The notes beneath the pieces were generated by a model, which had not been told where the DNA came from, ran no database searches, and saw only the letters and a program-made list of their open reading frames with translations. This document shows positions 42,415 through 52,310 of a DNA stretch of 64,000 nt, one piece after another. Within the stretch, counting starts at the first letter, position 1. Each line of letters starts with the position of its first letter. The stretch spans positions 62,001 to 126,000 of the forward strand of contig NZ_LGIQ01000011.1 of NCBI RefSeq assembly GCF_001187725.1, in the 5' to 3' direction. Origin of the DNA: Brevibacillus reuszeri (GTDB taxonomy: Bacteria > Bacillota > Bacilli > Brevibacillales > Brevibacillaceae). The position numbers and the translations under genes are program-made.

Positions 42415-45033
42415 ATGGATCGCATTGGGCATTCCATTATGCTGAAGACAAAAACGACCTTACCTACGTTTCAATCCCATCGCATTGACAGAGAAGAACT
42501 GCTAGAGCAGCTAGATCAAGGATTGGATTGTAGATTGACTACTTTACTCGCACCCGCCGGCTACGGAAAAACGACGTTGCTTTCCCAGTGGGCACACAAA
42601 CATAGAGTCATTACCTCGTGGCTGTCCCTTGATGAGATGGATAATGACTTGATACGTTTTTGGAGATATGTCGTTTATTCACTTTCCAGCTCCGTTCATC
42701 CACAGCTTGCAGAGCGGATGGAGCCTTCCATGAAAGCTACCTCGCATACCTCAATCTACACATTCATTGATTCTCTCCTCAACGAGTTGTCTGCTATCGA
42801 CCAGCACGTCGTTATCATTTTGGACGATTATCATACGTTGACGGAAGACGCGATTCACGCGAGCATTAGCTACTTTATCGAATATTCGTCAAGCAACGTT
42901 CATCTCTATATCGCCAGCCGCAGCAAGCTCCCGTTTTCCACTTCCAAATGGAGCTTGCGCAATGAAGCATGCCAGCTGGATGCCATACAGCTTTTGTTTA
43001 CACTAGAAGAAACCGTTTCCTTCTATCGCGAGGTCCATAAGCTCACCTTGTCGGCACAGCAAATCGACCAGCTGCGGACGCGTACGGAGGGTTGGGTGGC
43101 CGGTCTTCAGCTCGCTGCCATCTCGCTCGCCAATTCAGCACAGCCGGATCCGTTTTTCCAAAGCTTCGCAGGCTCTCATCGCGATATTTCGGAATATTTG
43201 CTGCATGAGGTATGGCTGCGGCTACCGCATGAGACTCAACATTTTTTGCTGCACACCTGCATCCTGTCGCGGATGGATGCAGTAGTATGCAACGCGCTTA
43301 CCAAGCAATCCAATAGTCAGCAAATGCTAAACCAGCTTCACGCGCAAAATATCTTTCTGGTTCCACTGGATGATTACCAAAGCTGGTATCGTTATCATCA
43401 TTTATTTACTGACTTCCTGCGTGGTCAGCTACACCAGCTGGATACGGAAAAATTGCTTTCACTTCATCGGGTCGCAAGTGAGTCATTTGCGGAGCGTGGG
43501 CTCTATGAAGAGGCACTCGATCATGCGCTTGCAGCGACAGATTACCGTCTTGCTGCCCACCTGCTGGAGCAGCATATCTCGAAATGGATCCAGCGAGGGG
43601 AGTTTTCCACGCTGTTGCACTGGTTAGACAGCTTTCCACAGCCCTCTGACATGCTGCCCCCTGTTCTGTCGCTGCTACGTGCCTTTATCTTGATTACGTG
43701 CGGAAAAATCAAGCGTGCGAGGGAAGCGCTCATCCTTCTGGACAAGCAATGTGCTGCCATGGACACATCTGACGAGCAGCTTACATTTTTCAGTGGACTA
43801 TTGTTTGTCAAAGCCAATTTTGCTTTTGCTACTGGCGACTTCGAAAGCTGGGTGGCTAGTTCGTCTCAACTGGACCAAGCCTTGCCCGAGGACCCGCTAT
43901 TTTATCACTTTAATTTCAATACAACGGAGCCTTTTATCAGACGCACATCCTTTGGTCTAAAAGGGCATATTTCCGCGTATACCGAGATCGTTGGCAAACG
44001 CTTCAGCGAAATTATCTCCGCCAAGGGCTGGCAAGAATCATTGATTAATCTCTACGTCGTCCAGGCGATCGCAGAAGGATACTATGAGCGCAACCAATTA
44101 GAGGACAGCCTCAAGCTGCTGGGGCAAGTAGAGCCGGTAGCGCGACGTGAACGAATATCCGGGCTGTTCATTCCGTTTTCATTGACGCTGGCAAAAATCA
44201 AGCTCGCCAATGGAGATACCCGAGCTGCCCGTACCATAATCGAAGAGGCAATCGATACGATTCAAGACTGGTCAGTCCCTTACTGGCTCCCGTCCTTGCG
44301 CGCTTTTCTCGCACGGATCGCACTGCAAGAGGACGATTTGTCCCATGCTGAGCTCCACCTCGCGAAGCTGCCGCTCTCTTTTTTCGAACAACCTACGCTT
44401 CACAAAGAGCTGGAGCTGCTCACGTACGTACATGTGCAGCTGCAAAAAAATCAGGAGCAGGAGGCGCTTCGCATTTTGGAAGCTCTGCAACCTGCTGCGA
44501 AAAGAGAAGGGCTGCTGACGAGTCAGGTGGATATTGCGGTGTTGCAGGCTTTGGCACTACAGCAGCTTGGGAAAAAGGCGGAGGCATTGCTCTCTTTGCA
44601 CGAGGCGCTCGTAATCGGAGAAGCAAATGGTTATAAGCGTAGCTTTATCGATCACGGAGTCGCTATGTCTCACTTGCTCTTGTCCTTCACGGAGCATGAG
44701 AAAAGAAGGGTGAACAAGCTCGTTCCGAATGTTTCGCCTGAATATGTAAAGCATTTGCTCTCCTTGTGCCCCAAGAAGGCCCCAGGCGGAATAAGCGAAG
44801 CGACTTCTCCATTAATTGAGTCATTGACGGGGAAAGAAATGCTCATACTCTCCATGCTAGCCCGAGGCGCATCCAACAAGCAGATTGCAGAGGAGCTGGG
44901 AAATACGCTCGGCACTGTGAAGGTTTATCTACATCGAATCTACGGGAAGCTCGGAGTCACCAATCGCACCCAAGCTGTATTAAAAGCACAAGAAATCGCC
45001 CTGATTGAAAAGGAAGCTCTCACCGAGCTGTGA
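42415..45033 (+). CDS. MalT-like LuxR-family ATP-dependent transcriptional activator
   Basis: 872 residues. STAND-type NTPase N-terminus with Walker A LLAPAGYGKTTLLSQW and a Walker B-like VVIILDDYHTL, a long helical TPR-like region (about 350-790), and a C-terminal LuxR helix-turn-helix (LTGKEMLILSMLARG, NKQIAEELGNTLGTVKVYLH). This is the MalT/LAL layout. AAAGGAGGAG precedes ATG 42415 and a TATAAT lies at 42367-42372. No obvious target operon is adjacent. The 287 bases upstream show no other feature. Confidence 0.93.
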   Translation: MDRIGHSIMLKTKTTLPTFQSHRIDREELLEQLDQGLDCRLTTLLAPAGYGKTTLLSQWAHKHRVITSWLSLDEMDNDLIRFWRYVVYSLSSSVHPQLAERMEPSMKATSHTSIYTFIDSLLNELSAIDQHVVIILDDYHTLTEDAIHASISYFIEYSSSNVHLYIASRSKLPFSTSKWSLRNEACQLDAIQLLFTLEETVSFYREVHKLTLSAQQIDQLRTRTEGWVAGLQLAAISLANSAQPDPFFQSFAGSHRDISEYLLHEVWLRLPHETQHFLLHTCILSRMDAVVCNALTKQSNSQQMLNQLHAQNIFLVPLDDYQSWYRYHHLFTDFLRGQLHQLDTEKLLSLHRVASESFAERGLYEEALDHALAATDYRLAAHLLEQHISKWIQRGEFSTLLHWLDSFPQPSDMLPPVLSLLRAFILITCGKIKRAREALILLDKQCAAMDTSDEQLTFFSGLLFVKANFAFATGDFESWVASSSQLDQALPEDPLFYHFNFNTTEPFIRRTSFGLKGHISAYTEIVGKRFSEIISAKGWQESLINLYVVQAIAEGYYERNQLEDSLKLLGQVEPVARRERISGLFIPFSLTLAKIKLANGDTRAARTIIEEAIDTIQDWSVPYWLPSLRAFLARIALQEDDLSHAELHLAKLPLSFFEQPTLHKELELLTYVHVQLQKNQEQEALRILEALQPAAKREGLLTSQVDIAVLQALALQQLGKKAEALLSLHEALVIGEANGYKRSFIDHGVAMSHLLLSFTEHEKRRVNKLVPNVSPEYVKHLLSLCPKKAPGGISEATSPLIESLTGKEMLILSMLARGASNKQIAEELGNTLGTVKVYLHRIYGKLGVTNRTQAVLKAQEIALIEKEALTEL

Positions 45034-45046
45034 AAAAATAGAGCAG

Positions 45047-45085
45047 CAAAAAGAGTCCTCGCCATCAAAGCGCAGGACTCTTTTC
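45047..45085. terminator. Bidirectional terminator after the MalT-like gene
   Basis: AAAAAGAGTCCT-CGC / GCG-AGGACTCTTTT hairpin between convergent genes. Confidence 0.88.
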
Positions 45086-45121
45086 TCGCTCCCTCTCCTT
45101 ACAAGTAGGGCGTCGTTTATA

Positions 45122-45892
45122 TTATTTCGGCTGCATGCGAATCGCTCCGTCCAGCCGGATTGTTTCCCCATTCAGCATCGAATTCTCGATAATAGTGTTG
45201 ACGAGCATCGCGAATTCTCGCGGATCACCAAGCCGTGGCGGAAAGGGCACAGTCCCCCCCAGTGACTCTTTTACCGAGCGAGGAAGCCTATCAAATAACG
45301 GGGTATCGAACAGTCCCGGTGCAATCGTCATGACCCGGATGCCATAAGGCGCCAAATCACGCGCTAATGGAAGTGTCATGCCGACGATTCCACCCTTGGA
45401 GGCGCTGTATGCCACCTGCCCAACCTGCCCGTCAAATGCAGCGACCGAAGCTGTGTTAATGACGACTCCCCGCTCTCCGTTTTTGGTGGGCTCATTCCCT
45501 GCCATCTGCTCCACTGCCATCCGAATCACATTGAACGTGCCAATCAGGTTGACTGAAATCACTTTGGTGAAGGAATCCAAATGATGTGGACCGTTTCTCG
45601 AAAGGGTCTTTTGCGCGAGATCGATCCCTGCACAGTTGATCGCGGCATGAATCGTGCCAAATGCGCCTGTCGCTCGCTCAATCGCCTCTCGGACGCTTGC
45701 TTCACTCGTAACATCTGTCTGGATGAATAACGCATGATCACGTCCCAGCTCCTGTGCCAATCCCCTGCCACTTTCCTCCGCAAGATCAAGAATGGCTACT
45801 CTTCCTCCATGCTCTACCACATTTCTCGCAGTGGCCGCCCCCAATCCGGAGGCACCACCTGTCACAATGGCAACTACATCGCGAATCTCCAC
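45122..45892 (-). CDS. Short-chain dehydrogenase, HSD10/3-hydroxyacyl-CoA dehydrogenase type
   Basis: 256 residues. Rossmann motif VTGGASGLGAATA, NCAG, catalytic Ser in INTASVAAFDGQVGQ, YSASKGG (Tyr/Lys), and the APGLFDTPLF region typical of 17-beta-HSD10/2-methyl-3-hydroxybutyryl-CoA dehydrogenases. GTG 45892 follows AAAGGAGAG at the right distance and gives the usual MEIRDVVA-like start. The enzyme probably oxidises 3-hydroxyacyl-CoAs in branched-chain or fatty acid breakdown. A sigma-54-like promoter and inverted repeat lie upstream. Confidence 0.9.
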   Translation of the reverse strand: MEIRDVVAIVTGGASGLGAATARNVVEHGGRVAILDLAEESGRGLAQELGRDHALFIQTDVTSEASVREAIERATGAFGTIHAAINCAGIDLAQKTLSRNGPHHLDSFTKVISVNLIGTFNVIRMAVEQMAGNEPTKNGERGVVINTASVAAFDGQVGQVAYSASKGGIVGMTLPLARDLAPYGIRVMTIAPGLFDTPLFDRLPRSVKESLGGTVPFPPRLGDPREFAMLVNTIIENSMLNGETIRLDGAIRMQPK

Positions 45893-45976
45893 GCCATTCT
45901 CTCCTTTCGGTAAAATCCTCACCAGCCAGTTCCTTTTCTCGATGCTCCTCTTAGCTGCGAAGCTATGATTTCGTGA

Positions 45977-45993
45977 TGCAATTCAGATACCAG
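45977..45993 (-). promoter_or_regulatory. Candidate sigma-54 promoter of the HSD10-like gene
   Basis: Minus strand CTGGTATCTGAATTGCA: TGG and TTGCA elements with exactly ten bases between GG and GC. The -24 deviates from TGGCAC at two positions. The start would be about 70 bases before the gene. An upstream inverted repeat (46037-46094) sits at enhancer distance. Confidence 0.45.
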
Positions 45994-46036
45994 CCTGCAA
46001 ATCCCTTGTTACTCATGGCTTTGATTGTGATCCAGC

Positions 46037-46094
46037 TGTCCGATTTCGCTCAAAAAAAGACAGTTTTCATACACTTCTGTACAATAATCGGACA
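46037..46094. promoter_or_regulatory. Inverted repeat, candidate activator-binding site
   Basis: TGTCCGATT (46037-46045) and AATCGGACA (46086-46094), a perfect 9-base inverted repeat with a 40-base gap, lying 44-101 bases upstream of the sigma-54-like promoter at 45977-45993. Confidence 0.4.
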
Positions 46095-46105
46095 CTTTTT
46101 CTCCT

Positions 46106-47183
46106 TCACGAGTCTTGCTCTTGCGTCAGCTTTGCTTCTTTAAAGGCGTATTGATAAGCGTATAAGTGAGCCAGCTCATGCTCTTCGTGATAAATGAAGT
46201 AGCTGCCGGGATTATCCGTTTGACCGACATGCTCTTTTTGGAACCGCTTCGCATCCAAACCATCCATATTTTCCTCCAGATAACCTAGCGCGTACGCTTT
46301 CGGATGTGGATCGGGGTACATCTCCTTGATTTTTCTGAGTGACTTGGAGGCAGGCGAGAAAAACATATACGTTCCCATAATCTTGGATTCCCCGTGCAGG
46401 TACGGTGCGAGAATCTCGCAGGGAAGCCTTTTGTTCAAGAGTGAAAATTGATTGAAGGAAAAGCTGTCGATGAAGTAATCAATCGATTGTGTCCGCAGCG
46501 GCATGTGCAGATCACTGTTCACCATGTACAACACAGTCGCATTCGGACAAGAATACTCAACCCTCTTTTTCAATCGCTTCATCATTTCCAACGAGTGCCC
46601 GCAAAAGACATAGTTCGGTTCCTCCCCGAGCAGCGGCATATATTTGGTCAGGGAGACGAAGATGTCGACATTCGTTTCTACGATCAGCTTGTTCTTTAAA
46701 TCGTGCTTCGACAGCTCTTTGTACATGGACAGACAGCTTTTTTCGGTCAGGCTGATAAAATTTGGACTCCATTCTGCGATGATCTCCTCATCGTAAATAC
46801 AGGAATGATAGGGGGACGTCGTGACGTTTTCCGTAATCAAAATGCCTTCGAACAGCTCCGCCTGATAGCCGCACGGACATGTGAGCTTTCCTTCGTACAC
46901 ACTGCTCTGCTGGATCGAGGCATCCGTCATCTTCAATGGCACGCGGCAGCACGGACAGTACAAATACGACATGAACGACAGCGGCATCCCTTTCATCGCT
47001 TCCTGCACCTGCGATTTCGAGGTTTCTTCGATGAGCTCATCGATTCGCTGAATGGTGTGTGCAATCTGATTCTGCTCTTGCGCCAGCTTTGCTTTTTTCT
47101 CAGTTAACAGGTTTACAAAATAATGTATGTCGCGCTCTTCCCGAAAATGGGTGATTCGTTTGTAGGACAGAATTTTGTGATAT
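46106..47183 (-). pseudogene. MerR-type regulator/methyltransferase-like protein lacking its DNA-binding N-terminus
   Basis: The readable protein starts inside what looks like the dimerisation helix of a MerR regulator (ILSYKRITHFREERDIHYF, LLTEKKAKLAQEQNQIAHT), then has a Cys-rich ribbon (YCPCCRVPL, TCPCGYQAEL) and a methyltransferase-like domain (about 180 residues with DYFIDSFSFNQFSLL). The MerR helix-turn-helix that should precede it is absent: further upstream the frame only reads antisense through the symporter gene. No start codon with a ribosome site is seen. It is therefore probably a 5'-truncated remnant, cut at the same point as the symporter. Confidence 0.65.
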
Positions 47184-48605
47184 TTGGCTCTCCGCGCTCG
47201 CAGGGGAAAGGAGATGACGCTGGAGCAGTGGTCTGTCGGAAACCGTGGACTTGGCTCCATGCTTGTCTTCCTGCTGATGGCAGGTGAGGCGTTTACCACC
47301 TTTACCTTTCTTGGTGCGAGCGGTTTCACCTATGCTGCGGGTGCTCCTGCGTTCTACATCTTCAATGCGGCCTACTTCGTTTTGTCTTATTGGCTCTTGC
47401 CTCCCATCTGGAAATACGCCAAGGAAAAGAAGCTGCTTTCCCAATCGGACTTTTTTGCCAGCAAGTATAACAGTACAGCCTTAGGCGTTCTAGTCGCGAT
47501 TGTCGGTGTCATCTCCATGATTCCGTATTTGGTCCTTCAATTGAAGGGACTTGGCATTATCGTATCGGAAGCATCATATGGAACGATTCCTCCCTCTGCC
47601 GCGATCTGGATCGGCGTGCTTACTGTCACCGTCTACGTTATGCTCTCTGGCATTCACGGCGCCGCCTGGACTGCTGTGCTCAAGGATTTTCTCATACTCG
47701 GTGTCGTCATCTTCATGGGTTTTTATTTGCCGCTGCACTATCACGGTGGTTTCGTGGAAATGTTCAAGTCGATTGATCAAGCGAATCCTGGTTTTCTGGT
47801 TCTGCCTGAAAGCGGTCTCTCGACGTACTGGTTTGTTTCTACCCTCATTTTGTGGTCGCTCGGGTCCTATATGTGGCCGCATACGTTTAGTGCCGCCTAC
47901 GCTGCCAAAAGCGGCAAGGCGCTGCGCCGCAATGCGATCCTGATGCCGATGTATCAAATCGTACTGGTCTTTGTCATCTTCATTGGCTTTGCCGCGATCT
48001 TCCAGGTGCCAGGCCTCAAAGGCTCTGATACTGACCTGGCCCTGTTCAAGCTCTCCAAAGCTACCTTTGACCCGTGGTTTGTCGGCGTAATCGGCGCTGC
48101 CGGCATCCTCGCCGCTCTCGTTCCTAGCTCGATGATGCTCAACGTAGCGGCAACGATCTTGTCCAAAAACGTCTATAAAATATGGAAACCAAATACAACA
48201 GATGCTAGTCTAGTCCGCTTGACCCGCTATCTGGTTCCTGTCGTTGCAATTGCTGCCCTCTACTTTACCTTTAATGGCGGAAATACGATTGTCACATTGT
48301 TGATCATGGGCTACAGCCTGGTGACCCAGCTCTTCCCCGCTCTCTTTTTTAGCCTATGGAAGAAAAATCCGGTTACAGTTCAAGGAGCGTTTTGCGGGAT
48401 CATTGCTGGTCTTGCTGCTGTGTTGTATACGACACTCAGCAATGCTTCGATGGCAGACCTGTTTCCGTCGATGCCGCAAGCCTTCAAGGATTTTGATATC
48501 GGAATCATTGCGTTCACCATTAATGTCATCGTGACACTGGCGGTGAGTGCTTTTACCCGAAAGGCGGTAAACAAAGAGACGGAGCCTTCGCAATCGGTTG
48601 CTTGA
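47184..48605 (+). pseudogene. Sodium:solute symporter, N-terminally truncated
   Basis: SSS-family (SLC5-type) transporter of about 473 residues with twelve helices: VFLLMAGEAFTTFTFLGASGF, SYWLLPPIWKYAK, GLGIIVSEASYG, LVPSSMMLNVAATILSKNVY. The family normally has a first membrane helix before the (A/R)RRGKEM-LEQWSVGNRG segment; here that segment is at the very start (TTG 47184, no good ribosome site; ATG 47214 is alternative) and an in-frame stop lies at 47178. TM1, promoter and ribosome site seem deleted. It may be unexpressed. Substrate class unknown (YhjB/PanF-like). Confidence 0.65.
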
Positions 48606-48613
48606 TTTTAAAG

Positions 48614-48650
48614 AAAAGACGCGGGAGCAAGTGCCCGCGTTTTTTGTCTT
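48614..48650 (+). terminator. Intrinsic terminator after the symporter
   Basis: ACGCGGG / CCCGCGTTTTTT hairpin 15 bases after the symporter stop. Confidence 0.87.
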
Positions 48651-48727
48651 TATTCCTATTGATCTATTTTTTCCCAGTCTATTTATGTTACCATCGAAGA
48701 CAATGCTATAGAAAGGCTGATGTTAAC

Positions 48728-49033
48728 ATGAAGTGGAAAGAAAAGATTCAAACCGTTTTATTGGCTGGTATTCTTCTCTGTTTATTTTTCATCGCCAACA
48801 AGCCAGCAGCAAGCCTTAATGCTCCCCCGATCAATATGCCATCGTTCCCTACGATTCCTGTATCTTCGAACTCTTCTGTAACGCAGATAGATAAAAATCG
48901 ATTTGCCATCGTAGAGAAACGAGATGATGTTGAAACGAGAGTCGTCATTCTGGAGTATGATGAAAGCACAAAGCAGGTCACTGAGGTGAACAAGACCTCG
49001 TTTAACTTTGATCTGAATTTTATTACGAAATAG
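48728..49033 (+). CDS. Small exported or membrane-anchored protein, unknown
   Basis: 101 residues: a charged start, one hydrophobic helix (TVLLAGILLCLFFIAN, possible signal anchor) and an extracellular domain with VTQIDKNRFAIVEKRDDVE and VVILEYDESTKQV, repetitive beta-strand-like stretches. ATG 48728 with AAAGG upstream. No family recognised. Followed by a lipoprotein gene 46 bases on, perhaps one unit. Confidence 0.65.
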   Translation: MKWKEKIQTVLLAGILLCLFFIANKPAASLNAPPINMPSFPTIPVSSNSSVTQIDKNRFAIVEKRDDVETRVVILEYDESTKQVTEVNKTSFNFDLNFITK

Positions 49034-49079
49034 ACACTCGGGTAACGACAATGAATGGTTCGGCAAGGAGAGACAAGAT

Positions 49080-49580
49080 ATGATGGCAGCGATAAAACGA
49101 TCTGCAGCGACGTTGAAGCTCCTCCTTTTATCAGTAGTTATGTTTGTTGTCAGCGGGTGCGTGCAGCAAAGCTCGACCAATGACATCTACCTTATACCGG
49201 AAGGCTACGAGGGAACCGTCTATGCTTTCTACAACGTGAAAAACGCGCCACCACTCGCTTATGAAGGCGAGTATGCCCTGCACATCATCAACGACAAGGG
49301 GTACTTTGCCACTTCAGCACCTGATATGGAGTATGGGCTTGTTACAGACAAATATTATTACGTTGATAAAAACGGACAGCGTACAGAGATACCTGGATCT
49401 TGCCTGCGAATCAACGGCACAGGCGGTTACTCCACAAATATAGGGACACCTGATGAGATCAACGTTCATTACACGGGGGTCGAGGTAACCCACAGCAAAT
49501 GCGGTCCAGCATTTCAGGACTCCGAGACGGATGAGCAAAACGAGGTATTTAATCACATGCTGCAAGATTATTATCAATGA
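49080..49580 (+). CDS. Lipoprotein with DUF6843-like domain
   Basis: 166 residues. Signal with lipobox VVSGC, then DIYLIPEGYEGTVYAFYNV, which resembles the small DUF6843 extracellular domain, and a C-terminal part with two further Cys residues. AAGGAGAG precedes ATG 49080. It is anchored to the outer face of the membrane. Function unknown. Confidence 0.75.
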   Translation: MMAAIKRSAATLKLLLLSVVMFVVSGCVQQSSTNDIYLIPEGYEGTVYAFYNVKNAPPLAYEGEYALHIINDKGYFATSAPDMEYGLVTDKYYYVDKNGQRTEIPGSCLRINGTGGYSTNIGTPDEINVHYTGVEVTHSKCGPAFQDSETDEQNEVFNHMLQDYYQ

Positions 49581-49589
49581 ACGGATGCG

Positions 49590-49629
49590 AAAAAAGGTAA
49601 AGCGCCGACTAGCGACGCTTTACCTTTTT
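49590..49629. terminator. Bidirectional terminator
   Basis: AAAAAGGTAAAGCG / CGCTTTACCTTTTT hairpin between the lipoprotein gene and the convergent racemase gene. Confidence 0.9.
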
Positions 49630-49644
49630 CTATGATTTCGATCT

Positions 49645-50754
49645 CTATTTGATCACTGTCGACATCTGTGCCAGCTCTGCTACTACCTGCTCATCTACTT
49701 CCAGGCCAAGCCCTGGTTGCTCTGTCAGCTTGATCGTCTTTTCAACAAACGGCATGGCAGCTACGTCGCGAGAAAACATCAGCGGTCCGACCAGCTCATT
49801 GGAAATAATCGCTTTTTTTGCTGCGCATAAATGAGCCCCCGCCACAGAAGCGATAGCCGATTCCACCATCGAGCCTACCTGACATTCCATGCCAGCCATT
49901 TCTGCTTGCGCAACCAGCCTTGTCGCCGGGTAAATGCCACCACATTTCATCAGCTTGATGTTCAGTTTGTCAGCAGCTTGCTTGACGATGGTCTCCCGAA
50001 TTTCGCGATCACCATGCACGCCTTCATCGATCATGACAGGAATCACTGTCTGACTGCGGACCTCTGCCAGTGCTGAAATATCATCCGCGATGACAGGCTG
50101 CTCAATCCAGTCGATGTTGCAATTCTTCACTTGCTCAAGCACCCACATGCTCGTTGCCCGGTTTCGCCAGCCTTGGTTGGCATCGACCCGCAATTGTACG
50201 GAGTCGCCAATCGCTTTGCGTACAGCACGGATGCGCTCTACATCGATTGCCGGATCGCTGCCGACTTTAATTTTGATCGTGCTGTATCCTTGGGCGAGCG
50301 CCTCTGCGGCCTCTGCGGCCATTACTTCTGGCGAGAGGATGCTTACCACGTATGGCACAGCAAGCACTTCATGGTAGAGACCGCCAATCAGGTTATATAC
50401 CGGTTGCCCCGTAGCCTTGCCCATGATGTCATAGCAAGCGATGTCGATGCCCGCTTTTGCAGAGGGCGAACCGTACACAAGCTCCGCCATCTTTTCATGG
50501 ATTCGTTCGATATGAAACGGGTTTTCTCCAATCACACTCGGCGCCAAATGGTGAACGAGCATGCTGTAGGTGCTCTCCCATGTTTCCCCGGTCACATGCT
50601 GATCCGGTGTAGCCTCTCCGTACCCTGTAATGCCTGCATCTGTTTCGATTTTGATCAAGAGCGTTGGCATATCGTAGTAGGTCTCATAAGCGACGATGAA
50701 TGGTCGAATCAACGGGAGCTTGATCCCCGTTACAGTTACGGATGTAATTTTCAC
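49645..50754 (-). CDS. Enolase-superfamily racemase (mandelate racemase/muconate-lactonizing, dipeptide-epimerase-like)
   Basis: 369 residues. Catalytic and metal residues are in STIKIKVG (KxK), LRVDANQGW (Asp), DWIEQPV (Glu), VMIDEGVH (Asp/Glu) and LNIKLMKCGG (Lys), the pattern of the muconate-lactonizing subgroup that includes L-Ala-D/L-Glu epimerases. GTG 50754 follows AAGGGGAT. The next gene upstream on the same strand is a regulator at 50936-52249, so they may form one unit. A dipeptide or hydroxy acid substrate is possible. Confidence 0.88.
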   Translation of the reverse strand: MKITSVTVTGIKLPLIRPFIVAYETYYDMPTLLIKIETDAGITGYGEATPDQHVTGETWESTYSMLVHHLAPSVIGENPFHIERIHEKMAELVYGSPSAKAGIDIACYDIMGKATGQPVYNLIGGLYHEVLAVPYVVSILSPEVMAAEAAEALAQGYSTIKIKVGSDPAIDVERIRAVRKAIGDSVQLRVDANQGWRNRATSMWVLEQVKNCNIDWIEQPVIADDISALAEVRSQTVIPVMIDEGVHGDREIRETIVKQAADKLNIKLMKCGGIYPATRLVAQAEMAGMECQVGSMVESAIASVAGAHLCAAKKAIISNELVGPLMFSRDVAAMPFVEKTIKLTEQPGLGLEVDEQVVAELAQMSTVIK

Positions 50755-50935
50755 TACTCTATCCCCTTGCTGTTTAATTGATCGCTGATCATACGCGTGA
50801 CCGATTTCATAGGTAACCTTTACAGTTATAAAAAAGGTGAATGTCCTTATTTTTCCATTACCGACAACTGTCGTTATGGAGTCGCTAATTTTGAATAAAT
50901 ATACAAAGTTTCCAAGTGATAGTCAAGTCAATTTT

Positions 50936-52249
50936 CTAAAAATTGATGCGATAAACGGCACGTGGTCTGCCCTGCTGATAAGGCTGTTCCTCCCCAACCG
51001 TTTCAACAAATCCTTTATCCATCAACTTTTTCAGCATGCGCTCTGCACTTCGTCTGCTGAACTGCAAGTACTCAGCCAGATCTGTTGCCGTAAAGCGATT
51101 GTCGCGGCGAAGATTGATAAACGAAGTGAGCTTGGTAATCGTAGCTACGCTCAGTCCTGTCTGTTCAGCCACATGCAAAATGTCGCGATTGTCGCTTTTC
51201 AAATGGAAAGCTCGCGGATTAACATCCAATGGTCCAATTACTTCTTTTTCATTGGTCACCAAAAAAGCACTGCTGCTTTCAGGCTGCTTCCGTGCATGGA
51301 ACAGTCCGATCCGTGCATTTGCCTCCGCCTCTTTTGCGGTCATGCCAAAACCGAATCCCATGCTAATCGTGACATTGAATAATTGCTCCATGTTGCCCAT
51401 CGCTGGCATGTGCGTAAAGTCACCCGTCATTTGTTCAATGCTGCCTCTGGTCCCGTAAATAATAAACTGATCCAGTCCCAATTGCTGAATAGATGCGTCT
51501 GTTTCCTTACCCAGCTCGAGCAGCATTTGCTGAAGCATGATTCCCGCATCTGGCTTTGTACTGGTTCCAAGGTCGCCGTCGACTGGATTAATCGCCGCCA
51601 AGCCAACAGCAATCTGGGCATTTTCACTAATCATAAGCTGTCCAAAGTGAGCAGCCTTCACCAATGCTTCCCGGATGCTTTTCTTTGGTACAATCAGATT
51701 GACACACGGAATCCCGGCGTCACGCAATTGCGTATGGACATAATCGACACTGGTTAAGACGAGGTTTGCCCGCCCGCTTTCAACATTCTCTCGGTGAAAG
51801 TGAATAAGTGCCTCCGGATCAAAATTCGTTCCCACTCCGTCAATAATTTGGCTGTAGTCCCTTACACACCAGCCTGAAGCATCCAGTTGCCATTCCTCTA
51901 CTGCCTGCTGTAAATACGCTAGTTTTGGTATATCAACAGATAGCGATTTCAGGCCTTCCTCTCTGTTCAGCAAAATATGACCCAGATTCAGTGTCAGCGT
52001 GTACTCATCCGACGGAATGTAAACCGCAGGCAGCTTTCTTTGACCAGATGTGCGCATGGCAAAATAATACGGAAGCGGCCCAGCAAACAGCAGGACATCG
52101 CAATCCTGGATCTGCTCCATCAGTTGATCGCATTCCATCGGGTTACCGTAGTAATAGGTCGTATACAGGATATTGGTAAACTCCTCCGCACACTCCGTAA
52201 TCAGTGGCGCAAAATCCTCAGGAGTGATGACGGCTACGCGAATCAACAT
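50936..52249 (-). CDS. Probable transcriptional regulator with C-terminal winged helix, unrecognised N-terminus
   Basis: 437 residues. The C-terminal 70 residues (FTATDLAEYLQFSRRSAERMLKKLMDKGFV) form a clear winged helix. The N-terminal half (VAVITPEDFAPLITECAEEF, DVLLFAGPLPYYFAM, PAVYIPSDEYTL) looks like a small-molecule sensor with a Rossmann-like start; the centre (NVTISMGFGFGMTAKEAEANA) resembles a degenerate nucleotide-cyclase/GGDEF fold. ATG 52249 follows AAAGGAA. TATAAT at 52293-52298 with a cre site over the -35 suggests CcpA control. Probably regulates the racemase gene. Confidence 0.68.
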   Translation of the reverse strand: MLIRVAVITPEDFAPLITECAEEFTNILYTTYYYGNPMECDQLMEQIQDCDVLLFAGPLPYYFAMRTSGQRKLPAVYIPSDEYTLTLNLGHILLNREEGLKSLSVDIPKLAYLQQAVEEWQLDASGWCVRDYSQIIDGVGTNFDPEALIHFHRENVESGRANLVLTSVDYVHTQLRDAGIPCVNLIVPKKSIREALVKAAHFGQLMISENAQIAVGLAAINPVDGDLGTSTKPDAGIMLQQMLLELGKETDASIQQLGLDQFIIYGTRGSIEQMTGDFTHMPAMGNMEQLFNVTISMGFGFGMTAKEAEANARIGLFHARKQPESSSAFLVTNEKEVIGPLDVNPRAFHLKSDNRDILHVAEQTGLSVATITKLTSFINLRRDNRFTATDLAEYLQFSRRSAERMLKKLMDKGFVETVGEEQPYQQGRPRAVYRINF

Positions 52250-52310
52250 GTCTTTTTCGTTCCTTTCCATGCGTTTATTTCACTTACGGAGCATTATAGG
52301 CAAGTTTGAG

